Origin: Geobacillus stearothermophilus ATCC 12980
GTDB taxonomy: Bacteria > Bacillota > Bacilli > Bacillales > Anoxybacillaceae
Length of the DNA: 64,000 nucleotides
Direction: 5' to 3'
Assembly: GCF_030369615.1 (NCBI RefSeq)
Contig: NZ_CP128494.1
Span: 2,189,501-2,253,500 of the forward strand
Part shown: positions 1 to 8,398 of the stretch, one piece after another
Position numbering within the stretch: position 1 is the stretch's first letter
How the letters are laid out: each line of letters starts with the position of its first letter
Notes under the pieces: model-generated
Databases searched by the model: none
What the model saw: the letters and a program-made list of their open reading frames with translations, nothing else
Told to the model about the DNA's origin: nothing
Translations under genes and position numbers: made by a program

Positions 1-598
1 GCTGCTCGATCGGCCGGCCGAGAAGCTCCGCCGCCCGCTGGGTGACGTATTTGTGCGACGTGCCATGGAAGCCGTACTTGCGAATGCCGAATTTCGTGTA
101 ATACTCATACGGCAAGCTGTACAAAAACGACTGTTCCGGCATCGTTTGGTGAAACGCCGTATCAAAAACGGCGACGGCCGGCACGTTCGGCAGCACTTCC
201 TGAAACGCGCGGATGCCGACGAGGTTGGCCGGGTTATGAAGCGGAGCGAGCTCGGACACTTCTTCGATTTGTTTTATCACCTCATCGGTGATCAACACCG
301 AATCGCTGAACTTCTCCCCGCCGTGGACGACGCGATGGCCGATGCCGTCAATTTCGTCAAATGACCGGATGATGCCATAGCGAATCAGTTTGTCAAGCAG
401 CAGTTTCACCGCCACGGCATGGTTCGGGATGGAAGTGACTTCCCGCTGTTTCTCCCCGTTCACGACGATCGTAAAAATCGCGTCGTCAAAGCCGATCCGC
501 TCGACGATTCCTTTCGTTAACACCGTTTCCGCCGGCATGTCAAACAATTGGAATTTCAACGAAGAACTTCCCGCATTAACGGCTAACACTTTTGCCAT
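1..598 (-). CDS. ackA: Acetate kinase, 5' part of gene (3' end beyond window)
   Basis: Acetate kinase interconverts acetate plus ATP and acetyl phosphate plus ADP, the final step of the Pta-AckA overflow pathway in the cytosol. The reverse-strand reading from 598 starts [16 protein letters not shown], the N-terminal acetokinase signature, and later shows [13 protein letters not shown] and FHGTSHKYV, typical of the family. The frame is open to base 1, so only about 199 of roughly 395-400 residues are in the window. The ATG at 598 is preceded by an AAAGGAG site. It follows ytxK and tpx on the same strand, as in B. subtilis. I looked for a CcpA (cre) site upstream and saw none that fits well. 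Confidence 0.96.
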   Translation of the reverse strand, partial: MAKVLAVNAGSSSLKFQLFDMPAETVLTKGIVERIGFDDAIFTIVVNGEKQREVTSIPNHAVAVKLLLDKLIRYGIIRSFDEIDGIGHRVVHGGEKFSDSVLITDEVIKQIEEVSELAPLHNPANLVGIRAFQEVLPNVPAVAVFDTAFHQTMPEQSFLYSLPYEYYTKFGIRKYGFHGTSHKYVTQRAAELLGRPIEQ

Positions 599-764
599 CG
601 AACATACAGCTCCTTTTTGCCAAAATCCGTTCGCACTTACGGTTAGTGTGCGCGATTGGGCGCTGTTTCACTATGCCTTTTTCATTGTATGCCTCCCTTT
701 TCTTCCTTTCAAGCGGCGTTTTCTTTCGTAATCGGTTGCAAAGAAATGTTTTTATGTTGTGAAA

Positions 765-798
765 ATAAAAACAGCCTCCAAGCAGGTTGGAGACTGTC
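765..798 (-). terminator. Intrinsic terminator after ytxK
   Basis: On the reverse strand a stem of about 11 bp (CAGTCTCCAA paired with TTGGAGGCTG, one mismatch) is followed by TTTTTATTTT. It sits exactly at the ytxK stop codon, so the stem overlaps the end of the gene, and it separates ytxK from ackA. Confidence 0.75.
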
Positions 799-1786
799 AG
801 CGCCCTTTTTCGCCGGCGATCCAGGCATCGATTTTCGCCATCATCGCCTGCATGGCCGTCTTGTTGGAAAAGCGCGGCAGTTCGGCGAGCAGCACTTGTT
901 TCGGCGCTTTCGCCATCGGGCCTTTCTTTTGCAAAATGAATATGCTTTTCGCCGCCTGCTCGTGTTTAAAAATGGACAGCGGCAACTGCAACAAGCCTTG
1001 AACGATGGCGGTTTCTTTTAAAAATTCATTCAGCTGTTCCGCCTGAGGGCTGGAAAACAGCGTGTTCGGAATGAGGAAAAACAAATAGCCGCCGTCTTTT
1101 GTATAGCGCAAGCTTTGCTCGATCAACAAATGATGCGCATACGACCGCCCTTCTTTCGCTTTTAACACAAAGCGGCTAGCATTGGCGTCATCCGGGTAGT
1201 AGCCGACCGGCAAATCGCAGACAACGACATCGGCCGGTTCGACGAACAAAGGGCGCAGGCTGTCCTGGTTAAACAGCTGCACCGGGTGCTGCTGCAAGTT
1301 GGCATTGACATATGCGAGTTTGACGAGCAGATCGTCAACGTCGACGCCGTAGCTTTTCGCCTGCCGGCCGCCGAGCCCGTTTAACACGGCTGTAAGCAAA
1401 TTGGCCGTACCGACGGCCGGGTCCAGAATCGTTAGCGCCAAATGCGGGCGCGTGAACTGCCGGACGAGGTAGGCCAAAAACACACTGACCGCATCCGGCG
1501 TCATTTGGTGGTTCGGCTGGACGTGCTGGCGCATCCCTTTTAAGACGGCAAGCTGAAACGCCTTGCGAATGTGCTCGTTCTGAAACTGTTCGAGCCCCAA
1601 TTCGCGATATTGCTTTTTCAACCGTTTCGCGTTCAGCTCGCTCACCTCATCTTGCAGCACGTCGCCGTGAAACAAATTTTCCCCTGTTTCCGCGACAGCT
1701 TCCAAATACGTGCATTGCAGCTCCTCCTGCAAAATGCGGGCCGTTTCATCCAAGACGGCAAACAGCCGCTCAACGGGTGTCATCAT
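797..1786 (-). CDS. ytxK: YtxK-family class I SAM-dependent methyltransferase
   Basis: Predicted methyltransferase of the YtxK family with unknown substrate. The chosen ATG at 1786 gives 329 residues, the usual YtxK length, and lies 8 bases after an AAAGGGGG site; an in-frame extension to 1930 has no ribosome site. The SAM-binding motif I is visible at residues 121-135 (LDPAVGTANLL), and a later DLPVGYYPDD segment corresponds to the NPPY-like catalytic motif of N6-adenine-type methyltransferases in degenerate form. A predominantly helical N-terminal third precedes the Rossmann fold. It lies between tpx and ackA in the conserved Bacillus order. Confidence 0.9.
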   Translation of the reverse strand: MMTPVERLFAVLDETARILQEELQCTYLEAVAETGENLFHGDVLQDEVSELNAKRLKKQYRELGLEQFQNEHIRKAFQLAVLKGMRQHVQPNHQMTPDAVSVFLAYLVRQFTRPHLALTILDPAVGTANLLTAVLNGLGGRQAKSYGVDVDDLLVKLAYVNANLQQHPVQLFNQDSLRPLFVEPADVVVCDLPVGYYPDDANASRFVLKAKEGRSYAHHLLIEQSLRYTKDGGYLFFLIPNTLFSSPQAEQLNEFLKETAIVQGLLQLPLSIFKHEQAAKSIFILQKKGPMAKAPKQVLLAELPRFSNKTAMQAMMAKIDAWIAGEKGR

Positions 1787-1869
1787 GCGTGCGTCCCCCT
1801 TTCTGCCCATGTCCCTTCTATATATTGTACGTCCGTCCGCCCCGCCCCGCAAGGCAAACAGCGGCCAAA

Positions 1870-1905
1870 ACGAAACGGCCCCGAACGGATCGGAGCCGTT
1901 TTCCT
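1870..1905 (-). terminator. Intrinsic terminator after tpx
   Basis: Reverse-strand stem AAACGGCTCCGA / TTCGGGGCCGTTT with a short loop, followed by CGTTTTGG. It begins at the tpx stop codon. Confidence 0.65.
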
Positions 1906-2405
1906 TATTTCGCCGCTTTCGCCGCTTCAATCGCTGCTTCGTAGTTCGGATGGTTCGTCACTTCCGGCACGTATTCGACGTATGTGACCGTGTCGTTGCT
2001 ATCGATGACAAACACGGCGCGGGCAAGCAGGCGAAGTTCTTTGATCAGGACGCCGTACGCTTGTCCAAATGAGACGTCGCGATGGTCGGACAACACTTCA
2101 ACGTTTTCGATGCCAGCGGCGCCGCACCACCGTTTTTGCGCAAACGGCAAATCCACGCTGATCGTCAGCACTTTCACGTTGTCAAGCTTCGACGCTTCCT
2201 CGTTAAACCGGCGCGTCTGCGCGTCACAAACACCGGTGTCAAGCGACGGCACGACGCTAATGAGGCGGACATGCCCCTTCGTATCGGCGAGCGTCACTTC
2301 CTGCAAATTTTGGTTCAACACGGTGAAGTCCGGCGCTTTGTCGCCGACTTTCACTTCGTTGCCGACGAGCGTGACCGGATTGCCTTTAAACGTCACTTGA
2401 GCCAT
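1905..2405 (-). CDS. tpx: Thiol peroxidase Tpx
   Basis: Atypical two-cysteine peroxiredoxin that reduces hydroperoxides in the cytosol using thioredoxin. The 166-residue protein is the normal family length. The peroxidatic cysteine is Cys60 in [11 protein letters not shown] and the resolving cysteine is Cys94 in KRWCGAAG, both at the standard Tpx positions. The AhpC/TSA core starts at [10 protein letters not shown] (residues 21-30). A GGGGGAG ribosome site precedes the ATG. It lies upstream of ytxK with a terminator in between, so it is probably mainly monocistronic. Confidence 0.97.
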   Translation of the reverse strand: MAQVTFKGNPVTLVGNEVKVGDKAPDFTVLNQNLQEVTLADTKGHVRLISVVPSLDTGVCDAQTRRFNEEASKLDNVKVLTISVDLPFAQKRWCGAAGIENVEVLSDHRDVSFGQAYGVLIKELRLLARAVFVIDSNDTVTYVEYVPEVTNHPNYEAAIEAAKAAK

Positions 2406-2512
2406 GGCTTCTCCCCCTTAGGAAAAAATATGTACCATCTCCATAGTAAAACGAAAAGGCGGCGTTTACAATCGTTTTACTCGCCGCATCGCCCCTTTCG
2501 CCTGCAGCCCGC

Positions 2513-2548
2513 CAAAACAAAGCGCTGGACGAAACCCGATCCAGCGCC
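2513..2548 (-). terminator. Intrinsic terminator after ytfJ
   Basis: Reverse-strand perfect stem GCGCTGGA / TCCAGCGC with a 10-base loop, followed by TTTGTTTTGG. Confidence 0.7.
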
Positions 2549-2556
2549 AAGCCCGG

Positions 2557-3018
2557 CTAAATGTCAAAATCGTTCGCGGTGGAAGACGCGCCGTCTTTTT
2601 TGTTTTTCTTCAACATCGCCTGGATTTTTTCGATGGCTTGTGGGGCGAGATCGAGAATTTTTTCGTATAAATGCGTGCTTTCATCTAGATGGAGAAGTTT
2701 GACACCCGATGAGTTGACGACGAGAAACGCGATCGGGGTGATCGACACGCCGCCGCCGCTGCCGCCGCCAAACGGGTGCCCGTTCCCCTGTTGCTGCCCG
2801 TTTTGCCCGTTCGTTTGCGCCCCTTGACCGTTTGTCTGGCCGTCAAGCATAAATTCGCTGCCGCCGGCCGCAAACCCGAACCCGACCTTCGACACCGTTA
2901 AAATGACGCTGCCATCCGGCGTCTCGACCGGATCGCCGATAATCGTGTTGACGTCGATCATTTGTTTTAAATTTTCCATCGCGGTTGTCATAAGCCCTTG
3001 GATCGGATGGTTCGTCAT
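2557..3018 (-). CDS. ytfJ: GerW-family sporulation protein YtfJ
   Basis: Member of the GerW/YtfJ family of spore-associated proteins. In Bacillus the gene is expressed in the forespore and linked to germination; biochemical role unknown. Three consecutive ATG codons occur; the third (3018) is best spaced from AGGAGGA and gives MTNHPIQGLMTTAMENL, matching the family start, 153 residues. The conserved DVNTIIGDPVETPDG and GFGFAAGGSEF blocks are at residues 24-60. A Gly/Gln/Asn-rich linker follows, then a hydrophobic ISPIAFLVV-like strand region and a lysine-rich tail. It overlaps closely with ytfI upstream (11-base gap), suggesting one transcript. Confidence 0.92.
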   Translation of the reverse strand: MTNHPIQGLMTTAMENLKQMIDVNTIIGDPVETPDGSVILTVSKVGFGFAAGGSEFMLDGQTNGQGAQTNGQNGQQQGNGHPFGGGSGGGVSITPIAFLVVNSSGVKLLHLDESTHLYEKILDLAPQAIEKIQAMLKKNKKDGASSTANDFDI

Positions 3019-3029
3019 CATCATTCCTC

Positions 3030-3719
3030 CTAATAGCCTTCATTTGCCTGTCGCGCAGCGGAAAGGCTGCGCTTTGGCGGACGCCGCCTGCGCCACTGTT
3101 TGATGACGCGCAATCCTGCTACCATAGCATGCCCGATTCGGAAATGAAACATACATAAAAACGACGTTTCCGAGACGGCTCGGTCGTACACGGGAACGAT
3201 CGCAATCACCGGGGTCGTTTTCATGTTCATGTACCGTCTCGCCGCTCCGATAATAGCGTATTTCAACGACCAGCCAAGCCCGACGAGCAGCCCGGTCGAT
3301 GCCGCATCACCCGTTCCGATGTTTGTCTTCCATTCCCATTTGGTAATCGTCACATGGCGATAAAATTGTTTCATAATTTCATGAAAATCGATGACGTGCT
3401 CCAAAAACTGTTTTGCTTCGCGAAAAAAGTCGGCGATTTTTTTCGGCGTCCATTTTCCTTTCTTTTCTTCCTTGCCGCGCGTCTCCCCCATCCCTTTTTT
3501 GTGGATGAACGCCACCCCGGGCGCTTCCGATTCGGTTTCCAGCTTGATGAGCGGAATGTGAATCGTGTAGCGGATGAGGCCAAACAGCGTGTGCACCACA
3601 ATTTTGTATTCATCATCGTCCTGCCGATGGCGAAACACAACCGTCACGGAAAGTTTCATGAAGGCGGCAAGAAGGAACAACACCATAACGGCTATGGCGA
3701 CTATGATTACGACTTTCAA
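3030..3719 (-). CDS. ytfI: DUF2953 membrane protein YtfI
   Basis: DUF2953-family protein of unknown function, always found next to ytfJ. The start is a TTG at 3719, chosen because GGGAGG lies 7-8 bases upstream and because the N-terminus then begins with a membrane anchor (residues 2-22, VVIIVAIAVMVLFLLAAFM). The rest is a soluble domain with a Lys/Glu-rich linker near residues 75-95 and the TNIGTGDAASTGLLVGLGWSLKYAI segment split as GTGDAASTGLLVGLGW, characteristic of the family. The basic C-terminal tail (RRRRPPKRS) is probably cytoplasmic or membrane-proximal. It is likely cotranscribed with ytfJ. Confidence 0.82.
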   Translation of the reverse strand: MKVVIIVAIAVMVLFLLAAFMKLSVTVVFRHRQDDDEYKIVVHTLFGLIRYTIHIPLIKLETESEAPGVAFIHKKGMGETRGKEEKKGKWTPKKIADFFREAKQFLEHVIDFHEIMKQFYRHVTITKWEWKTNIGTGDAASTGLLVGLGWSLKYAIIGAARRYMNMKTTPVIAIVPVYDRAVSETSFLCMFHFRIGHAMVAGLRVIKQWRRRRPPKRSLSAARQANEGY

Positions 3720-3759
3720 GGCCCGTCCTCCCTTTCACCATATCATTGTCGCCATATGG

Positions 3760-3789
3760 AAAAAAAATAAACCTGCCGCATGGCAGGTG
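3760..3789 (-). terminator. Intrinsic terminator after yteJ
   Basis: Reverse-strand stem ACCTGCC / GGCAGGT with loop ATGC, followed by TTATTTTTTTT. It ends the yteJ unit. Confidence 0.8.
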
Positions 3790-3818
3790 AACAACGCCGT
3801 TTGCCCCGCAAAAGCCGG

Positions 3819-4289
3819 CTACTCGCGGATGACGATCGTATCGGCAAACTGGTCGTGCATTCCTTTTTTCTTTTCCGAAAAGGCGACAAACAAAAAGCCG
3901 ACAAACAGCAATGTTTTGCTGATGAATTTGCCGATGACTTCGCGAAACAACACGGTCAGCCAGGTGAGCGGCCCTCCTTGTTCGTCGACGACTTTTAAAC
4001 CGAACACCATCTTGCCGAGTGTCTGCCCGAACGCTTTCGTCATCAGCACAAAGTAGGCGTAAAAAACGACCGCCGCCGCCACCGAGGCCGGCGCAAACAA
4101 CCCGTCCCGCTCAAGCGGCCAATCGAATAGGCGGAAAAGCGGCCAAACGACAAGCCGGTTGAGGCTCGAGACAACAATGACATCAAGGCAATACGCCCAA
4201 AAGCGAAGCCAAAACCCGCCGTAGCGGGGAGCGGGGTCCGCCGCATCACGGATGGACGCCGGCAGCGCCATCGATTGTGTGTCCTCCAT
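3819..4289 (-). CDS. yteJ: RDD-family membrane protein YteJ
   Basis: Small integral membrane protein of the RDD family, 156 residues. The RDD-type first segment is RYGGFWLRFWAYCLDVIVVS (residues 24-43). Three membrane segments can be traced: about 33-52, 74-92 and 120-138. The motif FGQTLGKMVFGLKVVDEQG between the second and third is typical of the family. In B. subtilis yteJ is adjacent to sppA and has been tied to control of SppA activity; here it follows sppA by 12 bases on the same strand, consistent with an operon. Confidence 0.88.
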   Translation of the reverse strand: MEDTQSMALPASIRDAADPAPRYGGFWLRFWAYCLDVIVVSSLNRLVVWPLFRLFDWPLERDGLFAPASVAAAVVFYAYFVLMTKAFGQTLGKMVFGLKVVDEQGGPLTWLTVLFREVIGKFISKTLLFVGFLFVAFSEKKKGMHDQFADTIVIRE

Positions 4290-4301
4290 TTCTTGATCCC
4301 C

Positions 4302-5309
4302 CTATTCGGCGTACAAGTACATAAGCCGCGGCGAGGATGGGCGCGACAACAGGCGGATGAGCCCGGCCGCCTCGCTGTCCGGCTTTATCTGGTTCGACAC
4401 CATCTCAAAGAGAGAGCTCCACGGCGCATCGTTCACGTATTTTACGACTTGAGCGCCGGTTAAATGATGCTCTTTTTTGAGCGCAGCGATCACGTCATCC
4501 AAGTAGCCGAACTCGTCGACAAGGTGGAGCGCCTTCGCCTGTCGCCCGTCATAAATGCGGCCGTCCGCCAGCTTGCGCACCGTATCTTCCGGCAGCTTTC
4601 TCCCTTTGGCTACCACATCCACAAACGCATCATACGAATCATTGATCAGCCGCTGCAAAATCTCCCGTTCCGCTTCGGTCATTTTGCGCGCCGGATTCAT
4701 GAGGTCTTTGTACGGCCCGCTTTTGATCGTGACAAGCTCGACGCCGTACTTCTTTGCCAGCCCTTCATAGTTGACGCTTTGCATGATGACGCCGATGGAG
4801 CCGGTGATCGTCTCCGGGCTGGCGAAAATTTTATCGCCGGCCGCCGCGATATAGTAACCGCCCGAGGCGGCCATGGTCCCCATCGATACATAAATCGGCT
4901 TGTTCGTCTTCTTTTTCAGCTTCATCAGCTGATCGTAAATTTCCGCGCTTTCCGCGACACCGCCGCCCGGCGAATTAATGCGCAAGATGATCGCTTTGAC
5001 GTCTCGATCTTCCTTCGCCTGTTTGATCATTTGCAAAAACGTTTGGTGATTGTACTGTGATGAGGAAAGAAACGACTCCGCTTCCCCCGCATCTTGAATC
5101 ACTCCGTTCACTTCCAACACTGCGATTTTTTTCAACGGGTCGCCCTCGGCGATGACTTCTTCGCTAAATGGCGACTCCATGAGCGCCAGCCACCTTTCCG
5201 ACCAGCCGCCCTCCTTGTCGGACAAAAGAACGCCAACCGCCTGAACAAGCACGGAGATCACAAACAAGGCGGCGGCGATGGCCAACGCCGTCCATCGTTT
5301 TCGATTCAT
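4302..5309 (-). CDS. sppA: Signal peptide peptidase SppA
   Basis: Membrane-anchored serine protease that degrades cleaved signal peptides. The second of two adjacent ATGs (5309) is spaced 6 bases from GGGGGG and gives 335 residues, the B. subtilis length. A transmembrane anchor spans residues 9-30, followed by a single S49 protease domain. The Ser/Lys dyad is visible as Ser149 in MAASGGYY and Lys201 in SGPYKD. INSPGGGVAES (111-121) and PETITGSIGVIMQ are further family motifs. The gene is divergent from nadK and leads the sppA-yteJ pair. Confidence 0.96.
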   Translation of the reverse strand: MNRKRWTALAIAAALFVISVLVQAVGVLLSDKEGGWSERWLALMESPFSEEVIAEGDPLKKIAVLEVNGVIQDAGEAESFLSSSQYNHQTFLQMIKQAKEDRDVKAIILRINSPGGGVAESAEIYDQLMKLKKKTNKPIYVSMGTMAASGGYYIAAAGDKIFASPETITGSIGVIMQSVNYEGLAKKYGVELVTIKSGPYKDLMNPARKMTEAEREILQRLINDSYDAFVDVVAKGRKLPEDTVRKLADGRIYDGRQAKALHLVDEFGYLDDVIAALKKEHHLTGAQVVKYVNDAPWSSLFEMVSNQIKPDSEAAGLIRLLSRPSSPRLMYLYAE

Positions 5310-5419
5310 CATCTTCCCCCCTTTGCATCGGCTGCCATATTTTTAGAATCGTGGCAAACGTGGTACAATATTCATTGTACATCGGTTCAAGATTCGACGC
5401 TACTAGGAGGATGCAAAAT

Positions 5420-6223
5420 ATGGATACCGAACGCAACCGCCTTTATTTTTTTTATAAGCGCGACGATGAACTCGTCCGGCGAGTGAAGCCGCTCATCGAA
5501 CGGGCTGAGCGCGGGCCGTTTGTCGTTGTCGACGACTATCGGGAAGCGAACATCATTGTCAGCATCGGCGACGACGGCGCGTTTTTGCAGGCGGTCCGGC
5601 AGACGGGATTTCTTCCTGACCGTTTGTACGTCGGCGTGTCCGTCTTGCCGGCGCGCGGGTTTTACTGCGATTTCCATATTGACGACATCGATCATATGGT
5701 GGAAGCGGCGAAAAATTGGAAACTCGAAGTGCGGCGCTACCCAATCATCGAAGTGACGATCGACGGCGCGGCTTCGTTTTTCTGCTTAAACGAATGTTCG
5801 ATCCGCTCGCAAATCATTAAAACGATGGCGGTCGACGTGTTCATCGACGATTTGCATTTTGAGACGTTCCGCGGCGACGGCATTATCGTCTCGACGCCGA
5901 CCGGCAGCACCGGCTACAATAAATCGGTGCACGGAGCGGTCGTCGATCCGCTCTTGCCGTGCTTTCAAGTGAGCGAACTCGCCTCGCTCAACAGCAACCG
6001 CTATCGGACGCTCGGCTCGCCGTTCATTTTGAGCGGCTCGCGGACGTTGACGCTGAAAATGTTGGAAGAAACAAGCCATTTTCCGATCATCGGCCTCGAC
6101 AATGAGGCGCTCAGCATCCAGCACATTGAACGGATCGACATCCGCCTGAGCGACCGGGTCGTGAAAACGGTGCGCCTAAAAGACAATTCGTTCTGGGATA
6201 AAGTGAAACGCGTCTTTTTGTGA
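5420..6223 (+). CDS. nadK: NAD kinase (NadK2/YtdI type)
   Basis: Phosphorylates NAD to NADP in the cytosol. The ATG at 5420 follows AGGAGG by nine bases and yields 267 residues, the length of B. subtilis YtdI; longer in-frame readings lack a ribosome site. The ATP-binding loop is GDDGAFLQAVR (residues 50-60), the form used by the YtdI subgroup rather than GGDGT. The second signature STPTGSTGYNKS lies near residue 163 and the family end DNEALSIQ near 230. It is transcribed alone, divergent from sppA and convergent with ytcI, with a strong terminator after it. A TACAAT sequence at 5364-5369 is a possible -10 box. Confidence 0.95.
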   Translation: MDTERNRLYFFYKRDDELVRRVKPLIERAERGPFVVVDDYREANIIVSIGDDGAFLQAVRQTGFLPDRLYVGVSVLPARGFYCDFHIDDIDHMVEAAKNWKLEVRRYPIIEVTIDGAASFFCLNECSIRSQIIKTMAVDVFIDDLHFETFRGDGIIVSTPTGSTGYNKSVHGAVVDPLLPCFQVSELASLNSNRYRTLGSPFILSGSRTLTLKMLEETSHFPIIGLDNEALSIQHIERIDIRLSDRVVKTVRLKDNSFWDKVKRVFL

Positions 6224-6290
6224 AGCGTGTGTCTGTTCTCCCGGCGAAACACCGGATCTAAAATGGCGAATCCGTTCGACGCGCATGCGG

Positions 6291-6326
6291 CAAGAGGGTG
6301 TCTCGCAACGAGACACCCTCTTGTTT
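6291..6326 (+). terminator. Strong hairpin between nadK and ytcI
   Basis: A perfect 15-bp stem, CAAGAGGGTGTCTCG and its complement, separated by only CAA, followed on the plus strand by a weak TTTGG run. It lies between convergent genes and may act mainly as the nadK terminator. Confidence 0.65.
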
Positions 6327-6386
6327 GGTCGCCGCGCGGACATCGCTCCGCTTCTGGCAACGGCCAGCTCAACCGGCTCTTTCTAC

Positions 6387-7979
6387 TTACGACGACCGGC
6401 CGACAAGGCGGGCTTCCCGCTCGCGCAGCTCGACGCGGCGGATTTTTCTGGACGCCGTTTTCGGCAAATCGTCGACAAACTCGATTTTGCGCGGGTATTT
6501 GTACGGCGCCGTCAACTGTTTCACATGTTCTTGCAGGGCCGGAATCAGAGACGAATCGTCTTTGTCGACCCCGTCGCGCAGCACGACAAACGCTTTGACA
6601 ACATGGCCGCGCACTTCATCTGGACTGGCGACAACGGCGCACTCTTTTACGGATGGGTGCTTGACAAGCGCGTCTTCGACTTCAAACGGGCCGATCGTAT
6701 AACCGGCGCTGATGATGATGTCATCCCCGCGGCCTTCAAACCAGAAATAGCCGTCTTCGTCTTTGCGCGCTTTGTCTCCTGTAATGTAGTAGTCGCCGCG
6801 GAACTGCATCGCTGTCCGCTCCAGATCTTTGTAATAATACTTAAACAGCGCCGGCGTCTCGATATGGACGGCGATGTCGCCGACTTGTCCGGGCGGGCAC
6901 GGCTCGCCGTTTTCATCGATAATTTCGACGCGGTTGCCTGGCGTCGGTTTCCCCATCGAACCCGGCTTGATGGGCATTCCTTTCATGACGCCGACCAGCA
7001 GCGTGTTTTCTGTCTGGCCGTAGCCGTCTCGCACTTCGACGCCGAAATGCTTGGCAAACGTGTCGATCACTTCGCGGTTGAGCGGCTCTCCGGCGGACAC
7101 GGCGCTGTGCAAATGAGATAGATGATAGCGGCCGATGTCCGGCACTTTCGCCATCAAACGATACTCGGTCGGCGTGCAGCACAGCACATTGATGTTGTAT
7201 TTTTCCAATAGCTGTAAATATTTTTCCGGCTCAAAGCGGCCGTAATAGACAAAGCCGGTCACCCCTGAGCCGAGCACCGATAAAAACGGGCTCCAAATCC
7301 ATTTTTGCCATCCCGGTCCGGCCGTCGCCCAAACGAGGTCGCCTTCTTCAATGCACAGCCAGTTTTTCGCAGCCGTGCGCAAGTGGGCGTACGCCCAACC
7401 ATGGCAATGCACAACCCCTTTCGGATTGCCGGTCGTGCCGGATGTGTACGACAAAAACGCCATATCATCGCGCGAGGTATCCGCCGCCTCAAGCGTTTCG
7501 CTCTCTTTGGCCATGGCGTCTTCAAGCGGAATCCATCCGTCTCGGGGTTCCCCGATGACGAACTTCGTCAAACGTTCGATGCCGTCAATCGGCGCAAATT
7601 CGTCCGTATACGGCGCATAAGCGACAACCGCCTTCGCTTCGCTATGGACGAGCCGATATTGCAAATCCTTTGTCCGCAGCATCTCCGAGCTTGGGATGAC
7701 GACAAGCCCGGCTTTGAGCGCCCCTATATACACTTCGTATGTTTCAATGAGGCGCGGCATCATGACGAGCACTTTATCGCCTTTTTCGAGCCCACGCGAT
7801 AAGAAAGCGTTTCCAATCTGGTTGGCGCGCGCCATCAAGCGGCCGTATGTAATCTCTTTCGTTTCGCCTTGCTCGCTCTCCCATTTCAACGCGATCCGAT
7901 CCGGGCCGGCGGCCGCATGCCGTTCCATTTCCGATGTTAAATTGTAGCGCTCGGGAGCAATCAAGTCTTCCCGCCTCAT
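6387..7979 (-). CDS. ytcI: AMP-forming acyl-CoA synthetase (YtcI-like)
   Basis: Adenylate-forming acyl-CoA synthetase that activates a carboxylate with ATP and loads it on CoA; the chain-length preference cannot be read from sequence. The ATG at 7979 follows a GGGGGAGAGG-like site and gives MRREDLIAPERYN, 530 residues; an in-frame extension to 8033 is less likely. The phosphate-binding loop LSYTSGTTGNPKGVVH is near residue 177. YGQTEN, the ITGDKARKDEDGYFWFEGR hinge region and the C-terminal lysine segment PRKIEFVDDLPKTASRKIRR are all present, so it looks functional. In B. subtilis it sits in the same position next to ytdI. With acsA missing from this locus it is the only such enzyme in the window. 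Confidence 0.9.
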   Translation of the reverse strand: MRREDLIAPERYNLTSEMERHAAAGPDRIALKWESEQGETKEITYGRLMARANQIGNAFLSRGLEKGDKVLVMMPRLIETYEVYIGALKAGLVVIPSSEMLRTKDLQYRLVHSEAKAVVAYAPYTDEFAPIDGIERLTKFVIGEPRDGWIPLEDAMAKESETLEAADTSRDDMAFLSYTSGTTGNPKGVVHCHGWAYAHLRTAAKNWLCIEEGDLVWATAGPGWQKWIWSPFLSVLGSGVTGFVYYGRFEPEKYLQLLEKYNINVLCCTPTEYRLMAKVPDIGRYHLSHLHSAVSAGEPLNREVIDTFAKHFGVEVRDGYGQTENTLLVGVMKGMPIKPGSMGKPTPGNRVEIIDENGEPCPPGQVGDIAVHIETPALFKYYYKDLERTAMQFRGDYYITGDKARKDEDGYFWFEGRGDDIIISAGYTIGPFEVEDALVKHPSVKECAVVASPDEVRGHVVKAFVVLRDGVDKDDSSLIPALQEHVKQLTAPYKYPRKIEFVDDLPKTASRKIRRVELREREARLVGRSS

Positions 7980-8071
7980 CGTTCCTCTCCCCCTCTGTCT
8001 TGTTTCGCCTTGGTCGGCATCTTTATTATACAAAATAGCCGTTCTATTTTGAATACCGTTTTTCTCATATG

Positions 8072-8098
8072 AAAGCGGCGGGAAATGCCCCCGCCGCG
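8072..8098 (-). terminator. Hairpin after sspA
   Basis: Reverse-strand stem GCGGCGGG / CCCGCCGC with a short loop, followed by TTTCA. The T-run is weak, but the position 20 bases after the spore-protein stop fits a terminator. Confidence 0.55.
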
Positions 8099-8116
8099 TA
8101 AGCCATCATTATGAAA

Positions 8117-8317
8117 TTAGAATTGGCGTGCGCCGCCCAATTGTTGCTGCGCCATGGCAACGAGGCGTTTCGTGATCTCTCCGCCGACCGAACCGTTGGC
8201 GCGGGAAGTCGTGTCAGCGCCTAAGTTGACGCCAAATTCTTGGGCGATTTCGTATTTCATTTGTTCGAGCGCTTGTTGGGCACCCGGAACAAGCAATTGA
8301 TTGTTGTTGCGTGCCAT
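8117..8317 (-). CDS. sspA: Alpha/beta-type small acid-soluble spore protein
   Basis: DNA-binding spore protein that coats and protects forespore DNA and is cleaved by the Gpr protease on germination. The 66-residue protein has the two diagnostic family blocks: [32 protein letters not shown] in overlapping pieces [10 protein letters not shown] (21-30, containing the Gpr cleavage region) and [14 protein letters not shown]. The start ATG at 8317 follows AAGGAGGTG. A sigma-G-type promoter lies immediately upstream, so expression should be forespore-specific. The gene stands between ytcI and thiI, as in B. subtilis sspA. Confidence 0.97.
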   Translation of the reverse strand: MARNNNQLLVPGAQQALEQMKYEIAQEFGVNLGADTTSRANGSVGGEITKRLVAMAQQQLGGARQF

Positions 8318-8340
8318 CTGTTTTCACCTCCTTGTACCTA

Positions 8341-8371
8341 TAGAATGTGTGAAAACAGATGGCGATATGCA
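8341..8371 (-). promoter_or_regulatory. Sigma-G promoter of sspA
   Basis: On the reverse strand TGCATA (8371-8366) and CATTCTA (8347-8341) are separated by 18 bases, matching the forespore sigma-G consensus TGMATA-N17/18-CATACTA. The predicted start is about 8333, 16 bases before the sspA ATG. Confidence 0.8.
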
Positions 8372-8398
8372 GCGATGCTTTTTGGTAAATTTTGAAAT

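Noticed and set aside
600..760. A CcpA-binding cre site upstream of ackA
   Set aside because: The best candidates around 710-740 mismatch the consensus at several core positions.
5420..5582. Apparent loss of the NAD kinase GGDG motif (GDDGA here)
   Set aside because: The YtdI/NadK2 subgroup normally has this form, and the other signature (TPTGST) is intact, so this is not a defect.
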